Below, piece after piece: positions 7,777 to 16,805 of a stretch of DNA of 64,000 nucleotides. The notes under the pieces were generated by a model. The model had not been told where the DNA came from, searched no databases, and saw only the letters and a program-made list of their open reading frames with translations. This DNA comes from WTFY01 sp965203725. GTDB lineage: Bacteria; Pseudomonadota; Gammaproteobacteria; UBA4575. Position 1 is the stretch's first letter; each line of letters opens with the position of its first letter. The position numbers and the translations under genes are program-made. The stretch is from assembly GCA_965203725.1 (NCBI GenBank), contig CBDBDH010000002.1, forward strand, positions 62,001 through 126,000. The letters are read 5' to 3'.

Positions 7777-9882
7777 ATGAACCGGGATGCGGGTTCCACG
7801 GATCGGGACACATTCCCCCCGGTTACCATCCTCAAGGGCATCGGCCCGAAAATCACGGGGCATCTGCAGCGCCTGCATATCCATACCGTGCAGGATCTTC
7901 TTTTCCATTTGCCGATCCGCTACCAGGACCGCACCCAGATACGCCAGATCGGGACCTTGCAGCCGGGGGATGAGTGTGTGCTGCTGGGAACGGTAGATCA
8001 CAGTGAGATGGTGTACCGGAAAAGGCGAATGTTGCTGGTCAGTGTCAGCGATGGAACGGGCAGGATCCTGTTGCGGTTTTTTTATTTCAACAAGAAGCAG
8101 CAGGAAAATCTGGCACCGGGTGTCAGCATTCGCTGTTTCGGTGAGGTCAGGCGGGGTGTCTCGAGCCTGGAAATGGTACATCCCGAATACGAAATCCAGC
8201 ACACGCGAGATACGGCCAAGGTTGAAGATCACCTGACCCCGATTTACCCGACTACCGAAGGCCTGCATCAAATCGCCTTGCGCAGCATGACCTCGAAGGC
8301 GTTACGCTGGGTTGAAGGGGACGAAGTCCCGGATCTTGACCTGTTGCCTGAAACCCCTGAAATCGACGGTTGCCGGCCCTCCGTGATCGAGGCGCTGAAA
8401 TTCGTCCACCGCCCTCCACCCGAGGCCGACACGCAGGCATTGGCGGCCGGCACCCATGTGATGCAGCGCCGCCTGGCTTTCGAGGAGTTGCTTGCCCAGC
8501 GATTGAGCCTGTTCAAATTGCGGCTGCAGATACAAAAGCAGCCTGCCGTATCCATCGCACCGCCAGGCCGCCTGTACGCACGGCTGGTTGAAACGCTGGA
8601 ATTTACCCTCACCGCTGCGCAACAGCGTGTGATCGCCACGGTGTTTGCCGATCTGAAAAAAAGCTACCCGATGCTGCGCCTGGTGCAAGGCGATGTGGGC
8701 AGCGGCAAGACGCTTGTGGCCATTGCGGCCTGCCTGCAGGTGATCGAGGCCGGTTATCAGGCCGTCGTGATGGCACCCACTGAAATCCTGGCCGAGCAGC
8801 ACCTGCAGAACTTCTCAAGCTGGCTGGCCCCCCTGGGCGTGCAACTGGCCTGGCTGTCGGGCCGGATGACCTCCAGCAAAAGCAATGAAATGAAGGCGCG
8901 GATCTCAAGCGGCAGCGCGCAGGCGATCGTGGGCACCCACGCGCTGTTTCAGCAAGGCGTTAGCTTTCAGAATCTGGCCCTGGTGGTCGTGGACGAACAG
9001 CACCGTTTCGGTGTACACCAGCGCCTGGCCTTGCGTGAAAAGGGTGTGCAGGGGGTTGGCAGCCCGCACCAGCTGATCATGACCGCGACGCCGATTCCGA
9101 GGACTCTCGCCATGACCGCCTACGCGGATCTCGACTATTCCGTCATTGACGAGTTGCCGCCGGGCCGCAGGCCGGTCAGCACCATTGCCGTCCCGCACGA
9201 GAGGCGCCATGAAGTGGTCGAGCGTGTTGCCAGCGCCTGCCGGCGCGGCCAGCAGGCCTACTGGGTATGCACGCTGGTCGAGGAGTCGGAAGCGATGCAG
9301 TGTCAGGCGGCGGAGAACGTGTATCAGGAGCTGAGTGCCCTGCTGGACGGGGTCACCGTGGGGCTGGTGCATGGACGCATGAAGAGCCAGGAGAAAAATG
9401 CGGTGATGCGGGATTTTGCATCCGGCCGGATTGACCTGCTGGTGGCGACCACGGTGATCGAAGTCGGGGTGGATGTCGCAAATGCCAGCCTGATGATTAT
9501 CGAGAATGCCGAGCGCCTGGGTCTCGCCCAGCTGCATCAGTTGCGTGGCCGGGTGGGGCGGGGAGTCCAGGAAAGCAGTTGTGTGCTGCTGTACAGCGCC
9601 CCGCTGACCGAGAATGCCAAGCTGCGAATCGACACCATGCGCGCCACCGGCAACGGCTTCAAGATTGCCCAGGTCGATCTTGAAATCCGGGGTCCCGGAG
9701 AGGTGCTGGGTACCCGCCAGACGGGCATGATGCAGTTACGGATCGCGGATATCCTGCGTGACCAGGACCTGATTCCGCAAGTGCACGAAAGTGCAAAATG
9801 GCTGTTTGCCGAACATCCTCGCACGGTAGATGCCCTGATCCACCGGTGGCTTGGAAAATCGATCGAGTTTGGGCAGGTATGA
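7777..9882 (+). CDS. recG: ATP-dependent DNA helicase RecG
   Basis: Branch-migrating helicase that remodels stalled forks, R-loops and Holliday junctions. At 701 residues it has the family's usual length. An N-terminal wedge/OB domain (about residues 15-180) recognises branched DNA. The SF2 motor follows, with Walker A GDVGSGKT at 305-312, DEQH at 406-409, TATPIPRT (motif III) and the C-terminal QLRGRVGRG (motif VI). The start ATG at 7777 lies 43 bp after ridA, with no strong ribosome-binding site. It is the last plus-strand gene of this block. Confidence 0.96.
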   Translation: MNRDAGSTDRDTFPPVTILKGIGPKITGHLQRLHIHTVQDLLFHLPIRYQDRTQIRQIGTLQPGDECVLLGTVDHSEMVYRKRRMLLVSVSDGTGRILLRFFYFNKKQQENLAPGVSIRCFGEVRRGVSSLEMVHPEYEIQHTRDTAKVEDHLTPIYPTTEGLHQIALRSMTSKALRWVEGDEVPDLDLLPETPEIDGCRPSVIEALKFVHRPPPEADTQALAAGTHVMQRRLAFEELLAQRLSLFKLRLQIQKQPAVSIAPPGRLYARLVETLEFTLTAAQQRVIATVFADLKKSYPMLRLVQGDVGSGKTLVAIAACLQVIEAGYQAVVMAPTEILAEQHLQNFSSWLAPLGVQLAWLSGRMTSSKSNEMKARISSGSAQAIVGTHALFQQGVSFQNLALVVVDEQHRFGVHQRLALREKGVQGVGSPHQLIMTATPIPRTLAMTAYADLDYSVIDELPPGRRPVSTIAVPHERRHEVVERVASACRRGQQAYWVCTLVEESEAMQCQAAENVYQELSALLDGVTVGLVHGRMKSQEKNAVMRDFASGRIDLLVATTVIEVGVDVANASLMIIENAERLGLAQLHQLRGRVGRGVQESSCVLLYSAPLTENAKLRIDTMRATGNGFKIAQVDLEIRGPGEVLGTRQTGMMQLRIADILRDQDLIPQVHESAKWLFAEHPRTVDALIHRWLGKSIEFGQV

Positions 9883-9903
9883 CGCCGGGCGCAAGAGTGA
9901 GAC

Positions 9904-10197
9904 TTAAATCCCGAAGGTACCGATCAGGATCGTGGTGAGGTAAATGCCGACCAGGCCCAGCAAGGCAAGAAAGGACAGGCTCTGCAGCCAGCCGATTTTG
10001 CCGGAGAACAAGGCCCCGGCACTGAAGATCAGGCCGAGGCCTGCAATGGCGAAGGATACCCAGAAAACCGTGTTCACACAGGCAGTTTGACAGGAACGTC
10101 CATCGAAGGGACCGGACAATAACTGCACCACCAGGAAAACAGCCAGCAGCCAGCTTGCGACTGCGCTGAAATAGGAGATCCACGAATTTTCTGCCAT
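9904..10197 (-). CDS. Small three-helix membrane protein, unknown function
   Basis: A 97-residue protein with three predicted membrane segments (about residues 8-28, 42-62 and 68-95). Two cysteines lie in the first loop (GRSCQTAC), which could form a disulfide or bind a ligand. I do not recognise the family. ATG at 10197 is preferred because a GGGGGG-CAGAG stretch just upstream can act as ribosome-binding site. A longer version from 10242 would add a charged, non-hydrophobic leader. It converges with recG and lies downstream of the Rieske gene on the same strand. Confidence 0.6.
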   Translation of the reverse strand: MAENSWISYFSAVASWLLAVFLVVQLLSGPFDGRSCQTACVNTVFWVSFAIAGLGLIFSAGALFSGKIGWLQSLSFLALLGLVGIYLTTILIGTFGI

Positions 10198-10281
10198 CTC
10201 TGCCCCCCGAATTTTCTCGGTTTCAGCCCCGGGCCTGTGCACGTCAGGCTCCGTCAGGGGATTATGCCATATTGCAGGCTC

Positions 10282-10623
10282 TTAAAGCTGCGCGTGGATG
10301 ATCCGGTTGCGGACCGTGCACGGCAGGGCACGCAGATACTCGTTTTTGCAGGGGCCGTAGATGCACAGGCCATCCTGTATCTGAAAGAGGGCGCCATGGT
10401 TGGCGCACATGATATAATCCGCGCCCTCGTCGAGAAAACGGTCAGGCGTCCAGTCCAAAGGCCCCTGCGTATGCGGGCATGAGTTTTGGTAGGCATAAAC
10501 CTGTCTGTCCTTCTTGACGACAAATACCCGAGTCAGCGTATCGTGAGTTTCAACAATCAGGCCTTTGCTGCCTGGATCCGGTATTTCGTCGTAGTGACAT
10601 AATTTTGTTTCTGCCAAGCTCAT
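10282..10623 (-). CDS. Rieske [2Fe-2S] ferredoxin-like protein
   Basis: A 113-residue soluble protein made of one Rieske domain. The two cluster-binding boxes are CPHTQGPLDW (C-x-H) and CANHGALF (C-x-x-H), as in ferredoxin components of oxygenases and in NirD-like proteins. It has no signal peptide or membrane anchor, so it should be a cytoplasmic electron carrier or a small regulatory Fe-S protein. Start at 10623 gives MSLAETKLCHYDEIPD, a typical N-terminus. An upstream in-frame ATG at 10656 adds 11 residues without a better ribosome-binding site. It is divergent from the NTF2-like gene. No oxygenase subunit lies nearby, so the partner is unknown. Confidence 0.8.
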   Translation of the reverse strand: MSLAETKLCHYDEIPDPGSKGLIVETHDTLTRVFVVKKDRQVYAYQNSCPHTQGPLDWTPDRFLDEGADYIMCANHGALFQIQDGLCIYGPCKNEYLRALPCTVRNRIIHAQL

Positions 10624-10677
10624 GACATCTGGAATGTTACCCGGGTCGATGAACATTTGAAACTTGACTGGACAACC

Positions 10678-11115
10678 ATGCAAAATCCGAATTGCTTTCA
10701 GACCTCCGAACAGGCCGAGCAGGCATTTTACCGATCCTTCCAGGAAGGGGATATCGAACTGATGATGTTCGTATGGGGCCAGGGTTCGGACATCGTCTGC
10801 ATACACCCTGGCGGTTCTCGCTTGCAGGGCGTATCCAACATCCGCAAGAGCTGGGAACAGATGTTTTCCTATGAGCAGGGCATCGAGCTAAGGATTAACA
10901 GGACGGGCGTGATTCTGGCGGAGGATGTGGCGGTGCACCATGTTGTGGAAGACATCTACGTCGATGGCGAACTGCAGTCCGAGATCTTTGCCACCAACAT
11001 CTACAAGAAGACGAACGGCAGCTGGCACATGGTTCTGCACCACGCTTCCGCGGAACTGCAACCCGTACTGGATCTGATGGACGAAGACGCAGAAGAGGCC
11101 CAGACCATCCACTGA
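10678..11115 (+). CDS. NTF2-like (SnoaL/YybH-type) protein
   Basis: A 145-residue protein with the cone-shaped NTF2/SnoaL fold pattern. An N-terminal helix (SEQAEQAFYRSFQEGDIELMMFVW) is followed by beta strands including DIVCIHPGGSRLQGVSNIRKSWEQMF and ATNIYKKTNGSWHMVLHHAS. Family members often carry out small-molecule isomerase or hydrolase chemistry, or simply bind ligands; the substrate cannot be predicted. ATG at 10678 is preferred to a TTG at 10657. It shares a very short divergent region with the Rieske gene (54 bp) and converges with the Mrp operon. Confidence 0.75.
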   Translation: MQNPNCFQTSEQAEQAFYRSFQEGDIELMMFVWGQGSDIVCIHPGGSRLQGVSNIRKSWEQMFSYEQGIELRINRTGVILAEDVAVHHVVEDIYVDGELQSEIFATNIYKKTNGSWHMVLHHASAELQPVLDLMDEDAEEAQTIH

Positions 11116-11133
11116 GCCTGCAATCCCGGGTCC

Positions 11134-12828
11134 TCAGTAGACATAATAAAAGATCAGGTAGACGCCAAGCAGGAAGGCGACCCACAGCACCATGCTGCCG
11201 GTGGGCCAGGTTTTGGCCAGCAGTCCCTGGGGTCCGTGATGACGATGCAGGCGTGTACCCGCGCTGAATGAAAGCCGCTTGATCCAGACCCCCATCTTCT
11301 GTTCGCCGGCTACGATCGACCGCAGCGCGTATTCCGCCAGCCAGCGTCCCGGCTTGCGATAAAACCAGTCTGCATCCAGGTTCACGGAGCGCAATTCCGG
11401 AGGGTAGAGACCCTGTCGCACGAGCCAGGTGAAGGCGAGCGCCGAGAAGAACAATAACTGGAGCTGGGTGATCACGTGCGTCATCGTGTACGGCTGGTAG
11501 CCGGTCTCATAGGGCAACAGCGCATACAGGGTGTGCGGGAAGATCCCGATGCACATGGAAAGTACAGCAGCAACGGCCATGGCGAACAGCATGCTGGCGG
11601 GTGCTTCCTTGCAGCGTATGCCGCTGTCGTGGGCGAAAAAAGCAAAGTAGGGGATCTTGATGCCTGCATGGTGAAACACACCGGCAGATGCGAACAGCAA
11701 CACCAGCCACACCAGGGTGTAGCCCTCGAGGGCGGCTGCCTCCATGATCATCGATTTCGTGACAAAGGCACTGAACAGGGGGAAAGCTGAGATCGATGCA
11801 GCACCAATCACGCAAAAGCCCGCGGTAACCGGCATCGACTTGTACAGTCCGCCCAGGTCCGAACCGTTGATGCGACCGGTGCGCAGCAGCACGGCGCCCA
11901 TGCTCATGAACAGCAGCGCCTTGAACAGGATATCTGCAAAGGCATGGGCCGCGGTGCCGTTGAGTGCCAGTTCCGTTCCGATTCCAACCCCGACCACCAT
12001 GAATCCCAGCTGGTTGATCATGCTGTAGGTCAGCACCCGGCGAAGATCATTTTCGATCACCGCGTAGAAGATCGGAAAGGCGGTCATCAGCAATCCGATC
12101 CAGATCAGGATTTCGGTTCCCGCAAAAGCGGTTGCAAGCGCATATATTGCCATCTTGGTCGTGAAGGCGGAGAGCACCACAGCTCCGGTCACGGTCGCTT
12201 GCGGGTAGGCGTCCACCAGCCAGTTATGCAGCAAGGGGAAGGCGCACTTGATCCCGAAGGCAAGAAAAATCAGCGCTCCTCCGGGTGTTCCGGGATCCAG
12301 CTGGGTAAATTCAATGGACCCGCTGCTGCGCGCATGCAGGATGATGCCGGCCAACAGCAGGAGTCCGGAGATGACCTGTACGATCAGGTAACGCATACCC
12401 GCCGCATAGGATGCCGGGGTACGCCGCGCCCAGATCAGAAACACGGAGGAAAGCGCCGCCGCCTCCCAGTAGATGAACAGTGTAACCAGGTCCCCGGCCA
12501 GCACCACTCCGATCGCACAGCCTGCGTAGACCAGGGTGATCATCTGCTGCAGGCGATCGCGGGCATGCAATGAGTAGAGGATCGACAGGAAAGCCGCAAT
12601 GTGGAAGATCACTGCGAACATGAAGCTGAGCTTGTCGAGGTGCAGGGTCGTCAGGAGCATGCCGAGGATCTCGAACTCCGCACGACTGCCTGCGGGCAAG
12701 GTGTACAGCTGCAAAAAGGAAAGCACCGGCAACAGCAGCATGTAAACAGTACGCAGATGGCCTTTCAGCATCAAGGCCGGCAGCGCACCAAGCACCAGGA
12801 TGAGTGCCGGGTTCAGGCTAGACATCAC
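11134..12828 (-). CDS. Third antiporter-like (NuoL/MrpD-type) membrane subunit
   Basis: A 564-residue polytopic protein of the proton-conducting subunit family shared by complex I (NuoL/M/N) and Mrp antiporters. The key charged membrane residues are present: Glu in TLFIYWEAAALSSVF (equivalent of the TM5 Glu), Lys in FGIKCAFPLLHNWL (TM7) and Lys in ADILFKALLFMSMG (TM8). About 14 helices are expected, with a longer C-terminal tail and a last membrane segment ending VYLIFYYVY. It is the last gene of the operon and overlaps the small membrane gene before it by 11 bp. It probably adds an ion-translocating channel to the complex. Confidence 0.85.
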   Translation of the reverse strand: MMSSLNPALILVLGALPALMLKGHLRTVYMLLLPVLSFLQLYTLPAGSRAEFEILGMLLTTLHLDKLSFMFAVIFHIAAFLSILYSLHARDRLQQMITLVYAGCAIGVVLAGDLVTLFIYWEAAALSSVFLIWARRTPASYAAGMRYLIVQVISGLLLLAGIILHARSSGSIEFTQLDPGTPGGALIFLAFGIKCAFPLLHNWLVDAYPQATVTGAVVLSAFTTKMAIYALATAFAGTEILIWIGLLMTAFPIFYAVIENDLRRVLTYSMINQLGFMVVGVGIGTELALNGTAAHAFADILFKALLFMSMGAVLLRTGRINGSDLGGLYKSMPVTAGFCVIGAASISAFPLFSAFVTKSMIMEAAALEGYTLVWLVLLFASAGVFHHAGIKIPYFAFFAHDSGIRCKEAPASMLFAMAVAAVLSMCIGIFPHTLYALLPYETGYQPYTMTHVITQLQLLFFSALAFTWLVRQGLYPPELRSVNLDADWFYRKPGRWLAEYALRSIVAGEQKMGVWIKRLSFSAGTRLHRHHGPQGLLAKTWPTGSMVLWVAFLLGVYLIFYYVY

Positions 12829-13072
12829 CGTAGTAGTCCTCGTCGCGCTTCACGAGCTTGCGCATTTGTTTGGCGAGCAGGACCAGGGCCACACACGCAA
12901 TGAAACCGAACCAGGCAAAAAAGCCGAACCAGTTTTCAAAAGGGAAGTAGATGTGCTTGTGATAAAAAAAGTCGAGCAGCATCAGTGCTGCACACAAGGT
13001 GTACAGGCCGTACACAAGCTTGCGAACGTTATCGGGGCTGTCCAGCCAGTAGCGATGTTTCTTGCGGTTCAT
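12818..13072 (-). CDS. Small two-helix membrane protein in the Mrp operon
   Basis: An 84-residue protein with a basic N-terminus (MNRKKHRYWLDSPDNVRKLVYG), two hydrophobic segments (about residues 20-40 and 45-66) and a charged tail (KQMRKLVKRDEDYYGDV). It overlaps both neighbours by a few bases (4 bp with the gene before, 11 bp with the gene after), so it is translationally coupled to two antiporter-like subunits and is probably a structural subunit. I do not recognise it as one of the seven classical Mrp proteins. The aromatic first loop (YHKHIYFPFENWFGFF) is distinctive. Confidence 0.8.
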   Translation of the reverse strand: MNRKKHRYWLDSPDNVRKLVYGLYTLCAALMLLDFFYHKHIYFPFENWFGFFAWFGFIACVALVLLAKQMRKLVKRDEDYYGDV

Positions 13073-14538
13073 GAATTGAAAACGGGGTACAGAAAATCAT
13101 AAATGGGCTGGATATAGAAAAACAGCAGCAATGTGGCCGCAGCCGTAGCGCACAGTGGGATCACACATGCCAGAGGCGCTTCCTGGATCCCGGAACCCGT
13201 GACTGCCTGGGCCGGATTCGGCGGTTTGAAAAAAGCACGCAGGCCAATCGGCAGCAGGTAGGCGCAGTTCAGCAAGGTGCTCAGCGCAAAGGCGAACAGC
13301 ACGACGTAATGCTGCGTGTCCAGGCTGCCTTCAACCAGCAGCCATTTGCTCCAGCTGCCGATGAATGGCGGCAGGCCGATCACACTGAATGAGGCGAGCA
13401 GGAAAGCTGCAAAAGTGAACGGCATCCTGTGGCCGAGCCCGTTGAGTTGGCTGACCCGCGTATATTTCGTCACGGTGTAAATTGCACCGGCACAAAAAAA
13501 CAGGGTAATTTTCCCGAAAGCGTGCGTGACGATGTGCAGGGCGCCCCCCAGGGCCGCCGCCGGCCAGGCCAGGGCCGCGCCGATGACAATGTATGAAAGC
13601 TGACTGATCGTCGAATAGGCCAGTCGTGCTTTCAGGTTGTCCTTGCTGAGCGCGATGATCGAGGCGATTATCATGGTGGCCACCGCCAGCCACAGGATCC
13701 AGACCGAGGCCTCCTGCGTGGCCAGGTAGTCGATCCCGAATACGTACACGGAAATCTTGAGCACGGAAAATACGCCGGCCTTGACCACGGCCACGGCATG
13801 CAGCAGGGCGCTCACGGGCGTAGGCGCAATCATGGCAGCCGGCAGCCAGCGGTAAAACGGTAACAGGGCCGCTTTTCCGATACCGAGCATGAACAGCGTG
13901 AACAGCAGCACGGCGGCCAGTCCCCGGGTATTCCCTTCCAGTACGCCCCCCGGCATGAAATCCAGCGTACCGGATCGAATCCAGGTGATGACCAGGGCGG
14001 TCAGGAAAAACATGATCGAGGTGCCAAGCAAAAGCCCCAGGTAGACGCGTCCTCCACTGCGTGCCTCGGAGGTTTGCTTATGTGTCACCAGGGGATAAGT
14101 GGATAGTGTCAATGCCTCATAAAATATGAATAGCGTGAACAGGTTGGCCGCGAAGGCGATGCCCATGGTCGCTGCAATCGACACGGAAAAGAACAGGTAA
14201 AACCGTGTGAGGTTCTTTTCTGAATTGCCGGTCATGTAACCGATGGAATACATCGTTGTGAAAACCCAGAGACCGGAGGCCAGCAAGGCAAACACAAGCC
14301 CGAGGGGTTCCAGATGGAAAGCGATCGAAAGATGGGCGGAGATGTTCAGCAAGGTGTGCACCGGGCTGGACTCGTGGTACAGCCCCAGCAACTGGGTGAT
14401 GTACAGGAACAGGAGGATCCCGGCGAACAGCGAACTCGCCTCACGCAGCCTTGGCCGGTTGCGGAACAGGAGAACCAGGGCCCCGCCCAGCAGGGGGATC
14501 AAGAGTGCGAGCTCAAGGTGTTGCAGCAGCAGGATCAT
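13069..14538 (-). CDS. Second antiporter-like (NuoM/MrpD-type) membrane subunit
   Basis: A 489-residue polytopic protein of the NuoL/M/N-MrpA/D family. Conserved functional positions are visible: Glu in TLFIFYEALTLSTYPL, Lys in LGIGKAALLPFYRWLPAAMIAPTPVSALLHAVAVVKAGVF (two Lys in this stretch) and Lys in THAFGKITLFFCAG. The sequence around IAPTPVSALLHA is closer to NuoL/M than to classical MrpD. It starts 3 bp after the MrpD gene's stop and overlaps the small gene that follows, so it belongs to the same operon and probably the same complex. Confidence 0.88.
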   Translation of the reverse strand: MILLLQHLELALLIPLLGGALVLLFRNRPRLREASSLFAGILLFLYITQLLGLYHESSPVHTLLNISAHLSIAFHLEPLGLVFALLASGLWVFTTMYSIGYMTGNSEKNLTRFYLFFSVSIAATMGIAFAANLFTLFIFYEALTLSTYPLVTHKQTSEARSGGRVYLGLLLGTSIMFFLTALVITWIRSGTLDFMPGGVLEGNTRGLAAVLLFTLFMLGIGKAALLPFYRWLPAAMIAPTPVSALLHAVAVVKAGVFSVLKISVYVFGIDYLATQEASVWILWLAVATMIIASIIALSKDNLKARLAYSTISQLSYIVIGAALAWPAAALGGALHIVTHAFGKITLFFCAGAIYTVTKYTRVSQLNGLGHRMPFTFAAFLLASFSVIGLPPFIGSWSKWLLVEGSLDTQHYVVLFAFALSTLLNCAYLLPIGLRAFFKPPNPAQAVTGSGIQEAPLACVIPLCATAAATLLLFFYIQPIYDFLYPVFNS

Positions 14539-14541
14539 TGC

Positions 14542-16020
14542 TCAGTGAAATAACGTCTGAATGGCGGTACTTGCAAATCCAAGGCTGAAGGAGGTATCCA
14601 GGCCAAAATAAAAGTTGCCGGCCACCAGCAGCCACAGGGGGAGCAGCATCTGCCGGGGTGCTTCAAGGACCGCCTGCTTCTGGCGCGTGGCACTCACAGG
14701 GGTCTTGAAGTAGGCATGTTCAATGATTTTCCAGATGTACAGGACCGTCAACAGGGATCCTCCCACGACCACGATGGCTGCCAGCCAGTGCCCCTGTTCA
14801 ATCGCTGCCGACAGTACATACCATTTACTGACAAAGCCGGCCGTAAAGGGTATCCCGATCAGCCCAAGGCCCAGCAGGACCACGGCCGCCATGGTCCAGG
14901 GCATGCGCCGGCCCAGCCCCGCGAAATCTTCCAGCTGCACCGAGCCGATTCGCAGCACTACGCAGGCCATGGCCAGGAACAACCCGCCCTTGATGATCGC
15001 ATGATTGAACAGGTACAGCATTCCGGCGATCGTACCGTCCGCAGAACCCAGGCCGATTGCCAGCGTCATGTAACCGATCTGCGCAACGCTGGAATAGGCG
15101 AGCATGCGTTTGATGTTTTCCTGAAAGATGGCAACAAAGGACGCCGTCAGGATGGCAATGATGGACAGGGGCAGCAGGATCTTGTCCAGGTGAAATTGCT
15201 GTAGAGAAACTTCATGTGGAAACAGGCCGAAAAAAAATCGCAGCAGCACGTACACAGAAACCTTGGTCGCGGTGGCCGACAGGAACACGGTGATCATCGA
15301 TGGGGCATGCGCATAGGCATTGGGCAGCCAGAGGTGCAGCGGAAACAGGGCAATTTTCAGCGAGATCCCTGCGGTCAGGAAGGCAAAGGCCGCGTGCAAT
15401 GTCCTGGAGTCGACGACTGCCGGGATCCTCTGCTGCAAATCCTGGATATTGAGGGTGCCGGTCAACATGTACAGCAGGCCGACGCCGATCAGTATAAAGG
15501 TGGCGCCGATGGTCCCCATGATCAAATACTGGTATGCGGCGGTCAGGGCCCGGCGGTCACGGCCCATCGCAATCAGCACGTAGGAGGACAGTGAGCTGAT
15601 CTCAAGGAACACGAAAATATTGAAGGCATCTCCCGAAGCAACGATGCCCAGCAGGCCGGTCAGGCACAGCAGGTATGCGGAAAAAAACAGGCCGGCCTTC
15701 TCCGGCGGAATTTCCTGCTGGATGCTTTCTCGTGCCGCAATCATGGTGATGCTGGCCGTTGCGGCCACGATGGTCAGCAAATAGGCGCTCAGGTGGTCAA
15801 TGCGGTATTCGATTCCAAGCGGCGGCCTCCAGCCTCCCAGGTGGTAAGACAACACCCCGTGCGCGGACACTTCGAACACCAGCAGCAAGGCGATGACAAA
15901 AGAAATGATGCTCACCGCGGTGGCCAGCAGCCAGGCCCAGTTGGCCCGCGTGACCAGGACACAGGCGGGTGCACTGATCAGGGGGATCACCACTTGTAAT
16001 GCAGGTAAATGAGCCAGCAC
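14542..16020 (-). CDS. mrpD: Cation/proton antiporter subunit D (MrpD/MnhD)
   Basis: A 492-residue membrane subunit thought to conduct protons in exchange for Na+ or K+. The helix-5 Glu (FNIFVFLEISSLSSYVL), helix-7 Lys (LKIALFPLHLWLPNAYAHAPS) and helix-8 Lys (FNHAIIKGGLFLAMA) are all present. The length and the NAYAHAPSMITVFLSATATKV stretch are typical of MrpD. It directly abuts mrpC (its start and the mrpC stop share a base at 16020). Three homologous subunits follow one another in this operon; this is the one most like the classical D subunit. Confidence 0.92.
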   Translation of the reverse strand: MLAHLPALQVVIPLISAPACVLVTRANWAWLLATAVSIISFVIALLLVFEVSAHGVLSYHLGGWRPPLGIEYRIDHLSAYLLTIVAATASITMIAARESIQQEIPPEKAGLFFSAYLLCLTGLLGIVASGDAFNIFVFLEISSLSSYVLIAMGRDRRALTAAYQYLIMGTIGATFILIGVGLLYMLTGTLNIQDLQQRIPAVVDSRTLHAAFAFLTAGISLKIALFPLHLWLPNAYAHAPSMITVFLSATATKVSVYVLLRFFFGLFPHEVSLQQFHLDKILLPLSIIAILTASFVAIFQENIKRMLAYSSVAQIGYMTLAIGLGSADGTIAGMLYLFNHAIIKGGLFLAMACVVLRIGSVQLEDFAGLGRRMPWTMAAVVLLGLGLIGIPFTAGFVSKWYVLSAAIEQGHWLAAIVVVGGSLLTVLYIWKIIEHAYFKTPVSATRQKQAVLEAPRQMLLPLWLLVAGNFYFGLDTSFSLGFASTAIQTLFH

Positions 16021-16379
16021 TAGTTTTCGTCCTGAAGGTCATCCTGTTCGTGAATGATGGTTTCGTCGACGGTGCCGTAAGCCCGGTGGATTCTGGCAAT
16101 GATCGCCAGTCCCAGCGCGGTGGTTGACACCCCGACCACGATGGCTGTCAGGATCAGGACATGCGGCAGGGGATTCGAATATACGTCGGTCCCGGCAATC
16201 AGTATGGGTGCAGTCCCTCCTTTCACCTTGCTCATGGAGATGAACAGTATGAATACCGAGGTTTGAAAAATGTTCAGCCCGATGATTTTTTTGATCAGGT
16301 TGGAGTCCGAGATGACGATATAAAAACCCATCATCATCAAAACGATCACGACCCAGTAATTGAAATAGCCGGTGATCAT
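16020..16379 (-). CDS. mrpC: Cation/proton antiporter subunit C (MrpC/MnhC, NuoK-like)
   Basis: A 119-residue protein with three membrane helices, homologous to NuoK of complex I. The segment GLNIFQTSVFILFISMSKVKGGTAPI and the following NPLPHVLILTAIVVGVSTTALGLAI are the conserved MrpC core. It supports ion transfer in the membrane arm. It lies 3 bp after the mrpB stop and touches mrpD, inside the tightly packed operon. Confidence 0.93.
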   Translation of the reverse strand: MITGYFNYWVVIVLMMMGFYIVISDSNLIKKIIGLNIFQTSVFILFISMSKVKGGTAPILIAGTDVYSNPLPHVLILTAIVVGVSTTALGLAIIARIHRAYGTVDETIIHEQDDLQDEN

Positions 16380-16382
16380 TGC

Positions 16383-16805
16383 CTATTCGCAGAACTCGTC
16401 AAGCGTGTAAAAAATTACAATCATCACGGCACCCACCGTGATACCCACCCCGAGCTCGATAAGAAAAATGCCCAGGTGCTGGGCTTGCTGATGGCCCTGC
16501 AGCAATACATCGTAGTCAAGGAAATTTCCACCCAGCAGCATGGTTGCCACACCCACCCCGGCATACAGCAATACGCCTGCCGCAGTGAGATAACGGACGG
16601 TCTCGGTGGGCAGAATGCGCTGGGCTTTCTGCCGGCCGTATACCAGCGCATAAAGGATCACGGCAGCGGCAAATATCACGCCTGCCTGAAAGCCGCCACC
16701 GGGCCCGTACTCTCCATGAAACTGCACGTACAGGCCAAACAGCATGACCGCAGGGATAATCAGCCTGCAGACTTCGCGCAATATCAAGCTGGAACGGAGA
16801 TTCAT
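16383..16805 (-). CDS. mrpB: Cation/proton antiporter subunit B (MrpB/MnhB)
   Basis: A 140-residue membrane protein with about four helices. The MnhB signature HGEYGPGGGFQAGVIFAAAVILYAL is clear, as is the ending GAVMIVIFYTLDEF. Its start overlaps the end of the preceding MrpA-like gene by 4 bp, so translation is coupled. In the Mrp complex this subunit sits beside the C-terminal part of MrpA, which here is a separate small protein. Confidence 0.93.
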   Translation of the reverse strand: MNLRSSLILREVCRLIIPAVMLFGLYVQFHGEYGPGGGFQAGVIFAAAVILYALVYGRQKAQRILPTETVRYLTAAGVLLYAGVGVATMLLGGNFLDYDVLLQGHQQAQHLGIFLIELGVGITVGAVMIVIFYTLDEFCE

